The translations under genes and the position numbers were made by a program. This document shows, in pieces, positions 1 to 8,902 of a stretch of 33,330 nucleotides of DNA. The notes under the pieces were generated by a model that saw only the letters and a program-made list of their open reading frames with translations, searched no databases and was not told where the DNA came from. Numbering within the stretch: the first letter of the stretch is position 1; each line of letters starts with the position of its first letter. The DNA is from Synergistaceae bacterium OttesenSCG-928-I11 (lineage in GTDB: Bacteria; Synergistota; Synergistia; Synergistales; Synergistaceae): NCBI GenBank assembly GCA_030266365.1, contig JAJDHV010000014.1, positions 1-33,330 on the forward strand, given 5' to 3'.

Positions 1-687
1 CTCGCGCGGATGAGCCACGAGATGCGCACGCCCCTGAACGCCATCACCGGTATGGCGAACATCACGCGCAACACGGACGACATCGCCAAGAGCGACGAGA
101 GCGCGGAGAAGATCGCGCGGGCGTCGAAGCAGCTGCGCACCATCATCGACGACATCCTCAAACTTTCAAACATCGAGTCCGAGACGCAGGACATGTCGCG
201 CGCCGACTTCGAGATCCGGAAGATGCTCGAGGGCACGCTCGGGCTGGCCGACACGCTCGCGCGCGAAAAATTCCAGTCCATCGCCCTGCGCGTGTCGGAC
301 GACATCCCGAATATCGCGACGGGCGACGGCTTTCATATCGGCCAGGTGCTGTACAACCTGCTCTCGAACGCGATCAAGTTCTCGCCGCAGGGCGAAGAGG
401 TCCAACTGAACGTCTACACGGACCCCGCGTGGACCACGCAGGAGGCGCTCGGCCTGCGCTTCGACATCATCGACCACGGCGTCGGCATATCGGACGAGGA
501 GCGGCGGCGCCTGTTCCGCGCCTTCGAACAGTTGGAGGAGTACAAGGACAGAAAGCACGGCGGGCTCGGCGTCGGCCTCGCCATATCCAAGCGGCTGGTC
601 GAGATGATGGGCGGCGAGGTCGAGCTGGAGTCGAAGCCCGGCGTGGGCTCGAAATTTTCTTTCGTCGTCCCGGTGGCCAGAAGATGA
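1..687 (+). CDS. Sensor histidine kinase, C-terminal part (5' end outside window)
   Basis: The reading frame is open to the first base, so the N-terminal sensor is missing; 228 codons remain. Visible domains are HisKA with an intact H-box ([12 protein letters not shown], phospho-acceptor His codon at 16-18) and a complete HATPase_c: N-box [14 protein letters not shown]1 box DHGVGIS and G2 box [10 protein letters not shown]. The protein stops directly after the ATPase domain (SFVVPVARR), so there is no attached receiver. Its stop overlaps the start of the next gene as ATGA at 684-687, which indicates translational coupling. The core is clearly paralogous to the core of that next protein; for example both contain variants of the IIDDIL...IES segment and NLLSNA. 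By family knowledge it autophosphorylates on His and passes phosphate to a receiver Asp. I infer that the receiver could be the one on the neighbouring protein. Confidence 0.93.
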   Translation, partial: LARMSHEMRTPLNAITGMANITRNTDDIAKSDESAEKIARASKQLRTIIDDILKLSNIESETQDMSRADFEIRKMLEGTLGLADTLAREKFQSIALRVSDDIPNIATGDGFHIGQVLYNLLSNAIKFSPQGEEVQLNVYTDPAWTTQEALGLRFDIIDHGVGISDEERRRLFRAFEQLEEYKDRKHGGLGVGLAISKRLVEMMGGEVELESKPGVGSKFSFVVPVARR

Positions 688-3584
688 AAAGAAAATCCTT
701 CTTCCCCTCGCCCTTTTTTGCCGTTCTGTCGCTCTTGCTCGGCCTGCTCTGTCTCGCGCCCCCGGCCCTGTCGCAGCCCCGTCCCGCCTACGGCGACTAC
801 AGGGAGGTACCGGGCGTAACAAGCAGCGACATCATGGGAATCGAGGCGGTGAAGGCAGCCCGCGAGCGCTTCGTCTACGGCATGGGGCGGACCAACGAAA
901 CGTTCGTCGAGGAGGATGGCCGCATCGGAGGGTTCTCGCGCTACTTCTGCGAGTGGCTGTCGGACTTCTTCGGCATCCCGTTCGAGCCAAAACTCTATCG
1001 CCTGACCGATCTCGAAGGCGGCATTGAGACGGGCGAAATCGACTTCTCCGGCGCCTACTCCGACACGCGTGAGCGCAGGGACAGATATTTCACGGCGGGG
1101 CCGATCGCCAAAAGACCGGTGTTGCGCTTCCGTGTGAAAAGCGGCATGGACCCGAAGCGCGTCGCGCGTTGGCGCAGGATTCACTACGGCTTCATGAGCG
1201 GTTTCGGAACGGCGGAGCTGTTGGAGGCGACCGCGCACGATCCGTTCGAGGCCCACTTCTACGAAAAAAGGGAGGGGGCCATCGAGGCACTCGACTCCGG
1301 CGCGATCGACGCCTTCGTCATGGACACGAGGGCGCGCCCTCTGTTCGACGGCAGGGACGACATTGTCGAGGAACTGTTTTTCCCGCTGACGTACTCGCAG
1401 GTCGCGATCGTGACATCGCAGCCGGAGCTGGAGCCGTTCATCCGCGTCGTTGGAAAATTCCTCGCGAGCGGAGGCGCTCCTCTCCTGGCGGAGATGTATA
1501 CGCGCGGCGAACTCGACTACAAGCGCACCCGCCTCCGCCACGCGCTGAACGACGACGAACGGGCCTACGTGGGCGAGCGGGCCCGGAGCGGATCTGTCAT
1601 ACCGGTCGTGATGGAGCACGAAAACTACCCCATCTGCTTCTTCAACGAGCGCAGCGGGGAGTGGCAGGGCATCGCGGTGGACGTGCTCCGCGAAATACAG
1701 GCCATCAGCGGCCTTGAATTCGAGCCGGTGGAGGGCGTGGACTATGGCTCGGGCAACGTCGCGGAAACGCTGTCGACCGAGCGGGCGGTTATGATCTCGG
1801 AGCTGTTGTTCACGAACAGGCGCCGGGGACGCTTCCTCTGGGCCGATCACCCCTACGCGCAGGACAACTACGCGCTGATATCCCTGATCGACCGGGAGCC
1901 GGTCGGCGTCGACGAGGTCCCGGACCTCAAAGTCGGCGTCATCCGGGGCAGTGCGTACGAGGATATCTTCCGTACGTGTTTCCCCGACACGGAGCCGGTT
2001 CTCGTGAATTCGCGGACCGATGGGTTCGACAGGCTCGACGCACGGGAAATCGACCTCTTCATGGGGTCGGGCAACATCCTGTTCGACGCGACGAACCACA
2101 TGGAGCGCCCCGACTTCAAAATGAACTACGTCTTCGACATCGTCTGCGAGTCGACCTTCGCCTTCGGCGCGGGCGAGTCGCTGCTGCGCGGCATCGTGAG
2201 CAAGACACAGCGCCTGGTTAACGTCGAAAACATCGCGAAAACGTGGCGATACCGCACCTTCGACTACCGAAGGCTCGCGATCCAGACGTTTCGTCCGTAT
2301 CTGATCACGGCGATCGCCCTGCTTTCGATGATCCTCGCCGCCGTGCTGATGTTGTTCGCCAAAAACAGGCGGATCCGCGCGGACCTCGAGCACAAGGTCG
2401 AAGAGCGCACGGACGAGCTGCAACGCCTGACCGTGGCCGCCAATGCGGCGGCAAACGCGAAGAGCGAATTTTTGTCCCGCATTTCGCGCGAGATGTGCCG
2501 CCCCCTCGACGCCATCACGACGATGTCCGAGGATATCAGGGCGGCGGGCAACGTCCCGGACAGGAAAAAAATCGCCGAACGGATCGACCGCGCGTCGAAA
2601 CATTTACAGAACGTCATCGACGACATCCTGGAGATGTCGCAGATCGAGTCAGGCTCGCAAAAAGCCATCAAGAGCGAGTTCGAGGTCGCGGAAATGCTGG
2701 GCAACATCTCCGCGATCGCCGACTATCTCGCCGCGGAGCGCTCGCAGTGCGTGCTGCTCTCGGTGGCACCGGACGTGCCGAAGCGCATCGTCGGCGACGA
2801 GTCGCACATCGCGCAGGTCGTGGCCAACCTGCTCTCCAACGCATTCAAGTTCGCACCCCCGGGCAGCGACATCCGCCTGGACGTCTCGCGCACCGGGGAG
2901 GGCGACGACGCCCACGACATGCTGCTGCGCTTCGCCGTGCACGACCAAGGTACGTCGATGTCGCAGGACGACCTCGACCGCCTGATCCAAACCATCGACG
3001 AAGACCGCGCGAAACAGCGTGCCGACCGCCGGACGACCGGCACGGGGCTGCCCATCTCCATCAAACTGGTGGCGGCGATGGACGGCACGTTCCAGGCGGA
3101 AGCGGACCCCGACGGCACGACGTTTTCCTTCGTCGTTCCGGTCGAAGCGATCGCGGAGAAAGAGGAGCCGGCCCCCGAGGCGCAGCCGTCGGATGACGGC
3201 GATGTCCGTCGTCTGCTGGTCGCGGACGACGTGGACATCAACCGCGAGATCGTCGAGGCATACCTCGAAGACCTGCCCTTCTCCATCGACTTCGCCGAGA
3301 ACGGGCGCGAGGCCGTCGACCTCTTCGAGCGATCGCCGGACGCCTACGACCTGATCCTGATGGACATCCAGATGCCGGAGATGAACGGGCTCGACGCGAC
3401 GCTCGCCATCCGCGCGCTGGACACCCCGCGCGCGAAGACCGTCCCCATCCTCGCGATGACCGCCAACGTCTTCGACGAGGACATCGAAAAATATCTGGCA
3501 GCGGGCATGAACGACCACATCGGCAAACCGGTCGACCCCGCCGAACTCATGCAGAAACTGGCGAAACACTTCGCGACCAAGTAG
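684..3584 (+). CDS. Two-domain periplasmic sensor, degenerate hybrid histidine kinase with receiver (BvgS/EvgS-like architecture)
   Basis: 966 aa from the ATG at 684, inside the upstream stop; the open frame runs further upstream but that part is out of frame with a real kinase. Order: Sec signal peptide (about 1-31), two tandem SBP_bac_3-like ligand domains (about 60-280 and 305-530), transmembrane helix (about 538-560), short coiled coil, HisKA (about 592-660), HATPase_c (about 700-825), receiver (about 842-963). The H-box reads [14 protein letters not shown]: the acceptor His is Arg602 (codon CGC, one base from CAC). The G1 box has lost its second Gly (D754-Q-G-T-S) and the G2 box reads GTGLPIS, with Pro790 replacing a Gly. 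The receiver is intact: acidic pair in VADDVD, Asp894 in [13 protein letters not shown], and Lys in IGKPVD. It therefore looks like a pseudokinase sensor with a working receiver, probably phosphorylated by the upstream kinase. A perfect terminator follows. Confidence 0.93.
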   Translation: MKRKSFFPSPFFAVLSLLLGLLCLAPPALSQPRPAYGDYREVPGVTSSDIMGIEAVKAARERFVYGMGRTNETFVEEDGRIGGFSRYFCEWLSDFFGIPFEPKLYRLTDLEGGIETGEIDFSGAYSDTRERRDRYFTAGPIAKRPVLRFRVKSGMDPKRVARWRRIHYGFMSGFGTAELLEATAHDPFEAHFYEKREGAIEALDSGAIDAFVMDTRARPLFDGRDDIVEELFFPLTYSQVAIVTSQPELEPFIRVVGKFLASGGAPLLAEMYTRGELDYKRTRLRHALNDDERAYVGERARSGSVIPVVMEHENYPICFFNERSGEWQGIAVDVLREIQAISGLEFEPVEGVDYGSGNVAETLSTERAVMISELLFTNRRRGRFLWADHPYAQDNYALISLIDREPVGVDEVPDLKVGVIRGSAYEDIFRTCFPDTEPVLVNSRTDGFDRLDAREIDLFMGSGNILFDATNHMERPDFKMNYVFDIVCESTFAFGAGESLLRGIVSKTQRLVNVENIAKTWRYRTFDYRRLAIQTFRPYLITAIALLSMILAAVLMLFAKNRRIRADLEHKVEERTDELQRLTVAANAAANAKSEFLSRISREMCRPLDAITTMSEDIRAAGNVPDRKKIAERIDRASKHLQNVIDDILEMSQIESGSQKAIKSEFEVAEMLGNISAIADYLAAERSQCVLLSVAPDVPKRIVGDESHIAQVVANLLSNAFKFAPPGSDIRLDVSRTGEGDDAHDMLLRFAVHDQGTSMSQDDLDRLIQTIDEDRAKQRADRRTTGTGLPISIKLVAAMDGTFQAEADPDGTTFSFVVPVEAIAEKEEPAPEAQPSDDGDVRRLLVADDVDINREIVEAYLEDLPFSIDFAENGREAVDLFERSPDAYDLILMDIQMPEMNGLDATLAIRALDTPRAKTVPILAMTANVFDEDIEKYLAAGMNDHIGKPVDPAELMQKLAKHFATK

Positions 3585-3612
3585 CGGCAGGAACGCCTCC
3601 TGCATCGAAAAG

Positions 3613-3660
3613 AAAAGCGGAGCCGCGGCGTTTTTTTAAACGCACCGCGGCTCCGCTTTT
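3613..3660. terminator. Bidirectional intrinsic terminator between convergent genes
   Basis: A perfect 16-bp inverted repeat (3613-3628 with 3645-3660) begins with A4 and ends with T4, so it can end transcripts from both sides. It sits between the sensor gene (+) and the TIR gene (-). Confidence 0.85.
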
Positions 3661-3685
3661 GATATTGTTTTCTGGCACTCCTGCG

Positions 3686-4738
3686 TCACTCGTACCTCGG
3701 CGGCGGGGACAGCTTTCGGGCTGCGGAGCGCTGCACGTGTTTTTCCTTGTAGACCCACTCCTGTAGGGCTTTTCGGACCACGAGCGTTCTGCGCAGGTAG
3801 TCCTCCCCCTTCTCCGTCATCACCCAGTGCGAGAGGTTCGCGCCTCCCCGGAAGGCGGAGTGCGGCGCGCGCGCCGGTTCGATATACCCCAGGCCCTTGA
3901 AGTGTCGGACGATCTGCCGATACGAGTCGGGGGCGACCGCCGGTTTCCGGTACATGCCGATCCGGCAGTTTTCGGCGAACGTCGCGTTCCTCTCCTTGCA
4001 GAGCTCCAGAATCAGCTTTCGGATATGGTCGTCGTCCTGCGGCGTTTCGAGGTGCGAGGCGAACGATTTGAAGAGGTCGTCCCACGAGGCGCGGACAACG
4101 ACCTGCTGGGGCTGCGAAATCCCCCTCGCCAGCACTTCGAACGTGCAGACGACGTCGCAGTACTCCCGCCCGTCGGGCACAAAATCGTCCTTGACCGCGT
4201 CGAGGCCGATCGGGGCGGACGCCTGCCGGGGCGCCTCGTCCTCGTCCGGTTCGCCGCCAGACTCCGACGTGCTCTGCATCGTATCGAGCAGGCGCTCGAG
4301 CGAGATGAACGTGTTTCCATCCTTCCGCTCCGGGAGGCCGAGGAAGTCGGCGATGTCCCGGACCATGTCCATAATCGTGATGTGCGCGTGCGGGTGGTCG
4401 ACGTCGACGCTCGGATAGTGCGACAAGGGCTCCGGCACGTCGCGGAAGTCGATCCCCGACTTGAAGAAGAGGAAGAGCAGCTTGTCCATCGCCCAGGCCG
4501 CGCCGAGCTCGAAAATCACCCAACTGCTGCACAGGCTGTCCGGCGAGATGAGCGCCAGAATCACATCGCTGCCGCCGATGTCCTCCTTCAGCCGTCTGCA
4601 CATCTGGGCGTAGTCCTCGTTGGAGGGCGAGCCGGTCCGCCGGATCCGGTCCGGCGGGATCTGGATGCTCTCGACGAGAAACGCCGCGAGCGCCTCCGCC
4701 GACGCCTCGTCCCGTTCGGTGTGGGAGATGAAAATCAT
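3686..4738 (-). CDS. TIR-domain protein with C-terminal winged-helix-like region
   Basis: 350 aa. Residues 1-140 form a TIR domain: the first strand MIFISHTERD, the loop around Gly36-Ser39, and the SSWVIFELGAAW segment with Glu77 at the position of the catalytic Glu of NAD-cleaving TIR domains. A low-complexity acidic linker (about 150-175) follows. The C-terminal half (about 190-345) has no family I can name, but its end (SYRQIVRHFKGLGYIEPA, then HWVMTEKGEDYLRRTL) looks like a winged helix. No signal peptide or membrane segment, so cytoplasmic. The gene lies 25 bp behind an XRE regulator on the same strand, so the two are probably co-transcribed. Stand-alone bacterial TIR proteins are often NADases used in anti-phage defence; that role is inferred here from the domain and the residue only. 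Confidence 0.85.
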   Translation of the reverse strand: MIFISHTERDEASAEALAAFLVESIQIPPDRIRRTGSPSNEDYAQMCRRLKEDIGGSDVILALISPDSLCSSWVIFELGAAWAMDKLLFLFFKSGIDFRDVPEPLSHYPSVDVDHPHAHITIMDMVRDIADFLGLPERKDGNTFISLERLLDTMQSTSESGGEPDEDEAPRQASAPIGLDAVKDDFVPDGREYCDVVCTFEVLARGISQPQQVVVRASWDDLFKSFASHLETPQDDDHIRKLILELCKERNATFAENCRIGMYRKPAVAPDSYRQIVRHFKGLGYIEPARAPHSAFRGGANLSHWVMTEKGEDYLRRTLVVRKALQEWVYKEKHVQRSAARKLSPPPRYE

Positions 4739-4763
4739 ATCGTGGCCCCCTGCGTGTCGCGCA

Positions 4764-5213
4764 TCATCCCGACGCCGCCTTTTTCCGGTCGTTGAGTTCC
4801 TTGATCCGCGCCTTGACGATCTTGAGGCTCTCCTGTAGAAGGTTGCGCGCCGTGGCGAGCTCCACGGGCGATGCGCTCTCCGCTTCGTCTCGGATGCAGT
4901 GATAGACCCTAGTGACGAGCATCATGTCGAACCCGTCCCCCCGCTCGGGATCGGGGTCGACAACAAGCGCTTCGTCCCTGCGTACCGGCGACGGTTTTTT
5001 TTCGGGCGGCGCGGGTGGGGCAAGGCCCATCAGCTCCGAGACGGAAACGCCGAAGGCCTTTGCGAGGGCAGCAATCTCCTGCGCACTGGGTGTGAGGCGG
5101 TTTTTTTCCCACAGATAGATGGTCGACGCGGGTACGCCGATCGACTCGGAGAGCTGTGGCATGGCCACGCGCTTCACACTCCGCCACCTTCTGATTTCCT
5201 CCCCAATGGACAT
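4764..5213 (-). CDS. XRE-family transcriptional regulator
   Basis: 149 aa. The ATG at 5213 is preceded by a strong GGGGGGAG ribosome binding site; the open frame continues far upstream, antisense to the ABC transporter genes, and that extension is not coding. Residues 1-60 form a Cro/CI-type HTH (IGVPASTIYLWEKNRLTPS as turn and recognition helix, then ALAKAFGVSVSELMGL). A Pro-rich linker (about 63-75) and a C-terminal helical segment of about 50 residues with heptad-like spacing (LLQESLKIVKARIKELND) follow, suggesting dimerisation. It lies immediately upstream of the TIR gene and likely controls the pair. It is divergent from the amino-acid ABC operon. Confidence 0.9.
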   Translation of the reverse strand: MSIGEEIRRWRSVKRVAMPQLSESIGVPASTIYLWEKNRLTPSAQEIAALAKAFGVSVSELMGLAPPAPPEKKPSPVRRDEALVVDPDPERGDGFDMMLVTRVYHCIRDEAESASPVELATARNLLQESLKIVKARIKELNDRKKAASG

Positions 5214-5237
5214 AAAAATCTCCCCCCCAGTGTGCTT

Positions 5238-5266
5238 ATTATCGTAGTTTACGCCCGGAAAAGCAA
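5238..5266 (-). promoter_or_regulatory. Putative sigma70 promoter of the XRE-TIR pair
   Basis: On the minus strand: TTGCTT (5266-5261), 17-bp spacer, GATAAT (5243-5238). The predicted start of transcription lies about 20 bp upstream of the ATG at 5213. Confidence 0.5.
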
Positions 5267-5313
5267 TGCGGAAACGACGGGCGCGGAGAAGCGACGCTTC
5301 ACGTGCCCATAAC

Positions 5314-5342
5314 GGGACAGACGCGTCCGTTTGCCGTATAAT
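5314..5342 (+). promoter_or_regulatory. Putative sigma70 promoter of the amino-acid ABC operon
   Basis: GGGACA (5314-5319), 17-bp spacer, perfect TATAAT (5337-5342), 36 bp upstream of the start codon at 5379. This also argues against a start at 5331, which would lie inside the promoter. Confidence 0.6.
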
Positions 5343-5378
5343 TGGCGCGAACCGTCTCGACCCGAGGGAGGAAGAGGG

Positions 5379-6272
5379 ATGCGGGAAAAAATGAAAAAAA
5401 TTTTTTTGGCCTCTTTGATCGCCCTGCTCTGTGCGTGCGTTTTCTTGCCCGATCGCGCGGCAGCCGAGGACGACCCCCGTTCGTTGCTGCCGGAGCGGGT
5501 CAAAAAAACGCGCATCCTCCGCGTCGGCTCGCAGCAGACGTACCCGCCCATCGAGTACAGGGATCCCAAGACCGGACAACTGACCGGCCTCTCGGCGGAA
5601 TTGCTGGAGGAGATCGCGCGGCGGCTCGGCCTTACGCTCGAGTGGGTACAGTGCGACTACGGCGCGCTCATCACGGGCGCGAAGGCGGGGCGCTTCGACC
5701 TCGTCTCGGGCGGTATCAGCGACCAGATCGAACGCGAGCGCGAACTGGACTTCGTCAACTACATGGCGTCCGGCACGGCAATCCTCATCGAGCGCAAGCG
5801 GGTGCCGGAGTTCTGGTTCCTCAAGGATTTCTCGGGCTGTAAGGTCGCCTTCACGTTCGGCGCGAAAAAAATCGAGCAGGTCGTCCGACAGGCATCCGAC
5901 GAACTCCTCGCGGAGGGGAAACCGCCCATCGAGATGGTCATGCTCCCCAACACGGCGGACGCGAAGATGCAGCTCGACCTCGGGCGCGTCGACGGCTACC
6001 TCAACGAGACGTTCACCCTGGTCCACATGATGAAACAGACCCCCGGCCGCTACACGATGGTTCGCTACGGCTACTACACACTGACGAACCTCGCGACATC
6101 GTGGGGCTTCGCGAAGAAGGACACGGGCCTGCGCGACGCCGTGCAGATCGTCGCGCAGAAGATGATGGACGACGGCACCTTCGCCGAAATCGCCCGAAAG
6201 TGGGATCTCGAAGCGGGCATGCTGCCGAAGATCACGATCAACACGCCGCTGGAGATGCCCGCGGATGAGTAG
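5379..6272 (+). CDS. Amino-acid ABC transporter substrate-binding protein
   Basis: 297 aa from the ATG at 5379, which has GAGGGAGGAAGAGGG just upstream. The N-terminus is a Sec signal peptide (MREKMKKIFLASLIALLCAC, ending near RAAAEDD); a Cys lies in the hydrophobic region, so a lipoprotein form is possible but the lipobox is not clean. The mature part is a SBP_bac_3 domain: ILRVGSQQTYPPIEY, then SAELLEEIARRLGL, DLVSGGISDQIERERELDF and RVDGYLNETF. It is periplasmic and should bind a polar amino acid and deliver it to the permease encoded next. Its stop overlaps the permease start by 8 bp. The substrate cannot be read from the sequence. Confidence 0.92.
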   Translation: MREKMKKIFLASLIALLCACVFLPDRAAAEDDPRSLLPERVKKTRILRVGSQQTYPPIEYRDPKTGQLTGLSAELLEEIARRLGLTLEWVQCDYGALITGAKAGRFDLVSGGISDQIERERELDFVNYMASGTAILIERKRVPEFWFLKDFSGCKVAFTFGAKKIEQVVRQASDELLAEGKPPIEMVMLPNTADAKMQLDLGRVDGYLNETFTLVHMMKQTPGRYTMVRYGYYTLTNLATSWGFAKKDTGLRDAVQIVAQKMMDDGTFAEIARKWDLEAGMLPKITINTPLEMPADE

Positions 6273-7119
6273 CGCGCCCGAAGAGCCCGCCGCACCGGAG
6301 ACGTTTCGCGTCGTCCGGCGCAGGCAGTGGGGGGCGTGGGTCGTCGGGGCCGTCACGCTCGCGCTTCTTTTGCTGCTCGCCCGCGCCGGAGTCGAGGCGC
6401 GGATCGTCAACCCCGAGACCTTTCGACACTACCTCTTCGACCTCGAAATCCTGATCGGCGTCAAGAACGCGTTTCTGATCGGCACGCTCTCCCTGTTCAT
6501 CGCGACCGCCGTCGGGATCGTCGTGGCGCTCTTCCGCCTCTCGCGCAACCCGATCCTCGTCGCCGTCTCCGCCGGGTACGTCTGCCTCTTTCGCGGCGTC
6601 CCGATGCTCATCCAGATCCTCTTCTGGTTCAACGCGCTCCCCATGATGTTCCAGACGATCCGCATCGCGATCCCGTTTACCGGCATCACGCTCGTCAATG
6701 CTCTGATGGTCGACGTTGTGACGCCCTTTCGCGCGGCGCTGCTCGGGATCTCGCTCGCGGAGGCGGCCTACCTCTCCGAGATCGTGCGCGGCGCGGTCGC
6801 CTCGTTCGACCGGGGGCAGATTCTCGCAGCACAAGCCCTCGGCATGCGCGGCCACCAGGTCGTCACGCGGGTCGTGATGCCGCAGGTCTCCCGCGCGATC
6901 CTGCCCAGCATCAGCAACGAGTACATCAACCTCATGAAGTCGACGTCGCTCGCCATGACCATCGGGTACCTCGAGGTGCTGCGCGTCGTCACGAACATCT
7001 ACTACACGACGCTCGAGGTCGTCGAGCTGCTCTGCGTCGCCGCCTTCTGGTACCTGGTTCTCGGCGCGTTCGCCACGCTGCTCCAGACGATCCTCGAACG
7101 CCTCTACCCCAATCGATGA
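6265..7119 (+). CDS. Amino-acid ABC transporter permease (HisM/GlnP family)
   Basis: 284 aa inner-membrane subunit. A hydrophilic N-terminus and first helix (about 23-45) are followed by the BPD_transp_1 domain with helices around 65-95, 100-125, 165-190 and 255-280. The EAA-loop equivalent is AQALGMRGHQVVTRVVMPQ (about 190-210), which contacts the ATPase; LAEAAYLSEIVRGA just before it is typical of polar amino-acid permeases. It starts within the end of the binding-protein gene, and its stop overlaps the ATPase start as ATGA (7116-7119), so all three are one translationally coupled operon. Confidence 0.93.
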   Translation: MSSAPEEPAAPETFRVVRRRQWGAWVVGAVTLALLLLLARAGVEARIVNPETFRHYLFDLEILIGVKNAFLIGTLSLFIATAVGIVVALFRLSRNPILVAVSAGYVCLFRGVPMLIQILFWFNALPMMFQTIRIAIPFTGITLVNALMVDVVTPFRAALLGISLAEAAYLSEIVRGAVASFDRGQILAAQALGMRGHQVVTRVVMPQVSRAILPSISNEYINLMKSTSLAMTIGYLEVLRVVTNIYYTTLEVVELLCVAAFWYLVLGAFATLLQTILERLYPNR

Positions 7120-7901
7120 TGGACGCGAACGAACGCGCCGTCGCCATCGAGGTCCGCGACGTCCGCAAACGCTGGGGCGACTTCGAGGCGCTCAAGGGCG
7201 TCTCGTTCAAGGTGTACGAACGGGAGATGGTGGCGCTCCTCGGACCGTCCGGCTCCGGCAAGTCGACGCTCATGCGCTGCATCAACCACCTCGAGACGAT
7301 CAACGAGGGACGCATCTACGTGTGCGGCGAGCTCGTCGGCTACGAAGAGCGAAACGGCCTGTTGTATGAACTGGGCGACCGCGCGGTGAGCGAGCAGCGG
7401 ACGAAGGTCGGCATGGCCTTTCAGAGTTTCAACCTCTTCCGGCACCTGACGGCGATCGAGAACGTCACGCTCGCGCTGCGCTGCGTCCGCGGCCTCGACC
7501 GCGCGGGGGCGGACGCCGTGGCGCGCACCCAGCTCGCCTGGGTCGGCATGGAGGACAAGGCGGACGCCTACCCCGCGCAGCTCTCCGGCGGCCAGCAGCA
7601 GCGCGTCGCGATCGCGCGCGCCATGGCCATGCAGCCGGAGGTGCTGCTGTTGGACGAGCCGACGAGCGCGCTCGACCCGGAGTTGTCGCGCGAGGTCGTC
7701 GCGACGATCCGCCGCCTGTCGCTCGAAGGGCAGACCATGGTGATCGCGACGCACGACCTCTCGCTCGTCCGCGACTACGCCGACCGCGTCCTCTTCATGG
7801 TGGCAGGCCAGATCGTCGAGGACGCGCCGGCGGAAAAATTTTTCAACAATCCGGAGAACGAACGCACCGTCCAGTTCCTGCGCAGCATGGCTGGCGAGTA
7901 G
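7116..7901 (+). CDS. Amino-acid ABC transporter ATP-binding protein
   Basis: 261 aa. The start is ATG 7116, overlapping the permease stop, with a second Met at 7119. All ABC ATPase motifs are present: Walker [10 protein letters not shown] (about 42-50), Q-loop in MAFQSFNLF, signature LSGGQQQR, Walker [15 protein letters not shown], and switch His in [10 protein letters not shown]. The length and the insertion between Walker A and the Q-loop are usual for HisP/GlnQ-type subunits. It energises uptake through the neighbouring permease. No terminator is seen in the 74 bp before the next gene, so the GntR gene may be partly co-transcribed. Confidence 0.95.
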   Translation: MMDANERAVAIEVRDVRKRWGDFEALKGVSFKVYEREMVALLGPSGSGKSTLMRCINHLETINEGRIYVCGELVGYEERNGLLYELGDRAVSEQRTKVGMAFQSFNLFRHLTAIENVTLALRCVRGLDRAGADAVARTQLAWVGMEDKADAYPAQLSGGQQQRVAIARAMAMQPEVLLLDEPTSALDPELSREVVATIRRLSLEGQTMVIATHDLSLVRDYADRVLFMVAGQIVEDAPAEKFFNNPENERTVQFLRSMAGE

Positions 7902-7924
7902 CGCATGTCCCGTTATATTTGCAG

Positions 7925-7945
7925 ACGGATATGCGAACGGATATG
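7925..7945. repeat. Direct repeat upstream of the GntR gene (possible operator)
   Basis: The 9-mer ACGGATATG occurs at 7925-7933 and 7937-7945, a period of 12 bp. It lies just upstream of the GntR gene and overlaps weak promoter-like sequence (TATGTT at 7942-7947). It could be an autoregulatory site; there is no direct evidence. Confidence 0.3.
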
Positions 7946-7975
7946 TTAAAATAATTCACGAAAGGGGTGAGTCGA

Positions 7976-8617
7976 ATGGCGAAGACGGACCGCAATGCGT
8001 CGCTCGCGACGGGCGTCTACAAGCAGCTCCGCGACCGGATGATGGCGCTCGAGATCCGGTCGGGCACGCGCCTGCTGGAGGATGAGATCTCGGAGGAACT
8101 GGGCGTCGGACGCACGCCCGTGCGCGAGGCGCTGCTGCGCCTTCAGGGCGAGGGGCTGCTCGAGCGAAGCGGTGGATGGATCGTGCGCGAGATCGAGCCG
8201 TCGATGATCATCTCGATCTTCGAGTGCCGCATGGCGATCGAGGGATACGCGACACGGCTCGCCGCAGAGCGCGCGATGCCGGAACAGATTGAGAGCCTGG
8301 CGGAAATGGTCGCCGCGATGGACGCGGGCGACCTGACGCGCGTTGAGATGAACCGCGTGAACCGCCAGTTTCACGAGACGATCGTGCTCATCTCCGGCAA
8401 CGAAATTTTCCACGAAATCTACGAGCGCACGCAGTTCCCGTACTGGAACCTGCGAACGCCGCTCGTCATCTTCTCCGACGACGACCGCACGCGCTACACC
8501 GTCAAACACCACGAACTGTTGGACAGCATCGCCGCGCACAACCCGGACGAAGCCGAACGCCTCGCCCGCGGCCATGTCGAAGACACATTCCGCATCGTAA
8601 GACAGGCGTTTCTGTAA
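7976..8617 (+). CDS. GntR-family transcriptional regulator (FadR/FCD subfamily)
   Basis: 213 aa from ATG 7976, because AAAGGGG at 7961-7967 is well placed for it; an in-frame GTG at 7967 overlaps that site and is less likely. Residues 10-75 are the winged HTH (GVYKQLRDRMMALEI, then DEISEELGVGRTPVREALLRL). The rest is an all-helical FCD ligand domain with metal/ligand-type residues such as the His in NRQFHETIV and in HHELLDSIAAHNPDEAE. It probably senses an organic or amino acid and may control the ABC operon just upstream on the same strand. A long hairpin follows. Confidence 0.9.
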   Translation: MAKTDRNASLATGVYKQLRDRMMALEIRSGTRLLEDEISEELGVGRTPVREALLRLQGEGLLERSGGWIVREIEPSMIISIFECRMAIEGYATRLAAERAMPEQIESLAEMVAAMDAGDLTRVEMNRVNRQFHETIVLISGNEIFHEIYERTQFPYWNLRTPLVIFSDDDRTRYTVKHHELLDSIAAHNPDEAERLARGHVEDTFRIVRQAFL

Positions 8618-8647
8618 AAAGCTGTAAAAAATTCCGATTATCCACGC

Positions 8648-8704
8648 AAACAGACGGTGCGGGGTGAATGTCGCTTATCGACGTTCACCCCGCACCGTCT
8701 GTTT
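8648..8704 (+). terminator. Very long hairpin, probable terminator
   Basis: 26-bp stem (8648-8673 with 8679-8704) with a single G-U type mismatch and a 5-nt loop (CTTAT). The 3' arm ends in GTTT followed by CTG, so the U-tract is short. It lies 30 bp after the GntR stop. Its stem is longer than the other terminators in the window. Confidence 0.65.
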
Positions 8705-8782
8705 CTGAAGACATTTATCTATTCCAATCCCGCGTTATGTTGCCCATTCATGCCCGCGCCATTCACTATATCAGGAGCAAGA

Positions 8783-8878
8783 ATGTCCGAAATGCAATTT
8801 ACCATAAAAAAATGTAATACCATCAAAAGTAACGAAAAATTTACCCTCGCGGGCCGAGTCATAAAAAAGAGGATATAA
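8783..8878 (+). CDS. Possible 31-aa small protein
   Basis: ATG 8783 has AGGAGCAAGA directly upstream. It encodes MSEMQFTIKKC... ending in GRVIKKRI, a short basic peptide in AT-rich sequence. The stop codon lies inside the TATAAT of the next gene's promoter. I recognise no family, and it may be chance. It is listed only because the ribosome binding site is good in a 285-bp gap with no other gene. Confidence 0.2.
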   Translation: MSEMQFTIKKCNTIKSNEKFTLAGRVIKKRI

Positions 8879-8879
8879 T
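8874..8879 (+). promoter_or_regulatory. -10 element upstream of the response regulator
   Basis: A perfect TATAAT at 8874-8879, 23 bp before the ATG at 8903. No good -35 is visible at the expected distance, so activation by a regulator is possible. An AAGGAG ribosome binding site lies at 8888-8893. Confidence 0.45.
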
Positions 8880-8902
8880 CGGGAAAAAAGGAGCGCAGAG
8901 AC

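Noticed and set aside
414-2603. 729-codon open frame on the minus strand
   Set aside because: Antisense to the two sensor genes; no recognisable domain.
684-3584. Sensor gene as a plain hybrid histidine kinase
   Set aside because: The domain order fits, but the acceptor His is Arg and the ATP-binding boxes are degraded, so an active-kinase label would be misleading.
5214-6410. N-terminal extension of the XRE gene to 548 codons
   Set aside because: The extension is antisense to the ABC transporter genes. The ATG at 5213 has a strong ribosome binding site and promoter, and gives a normal HTH protein.
7925-7945. Short CRISPR-like repeat
   Set aside because: Only two 9-bp copies with a 3-bp gap; no array of any kind was seen in the window.
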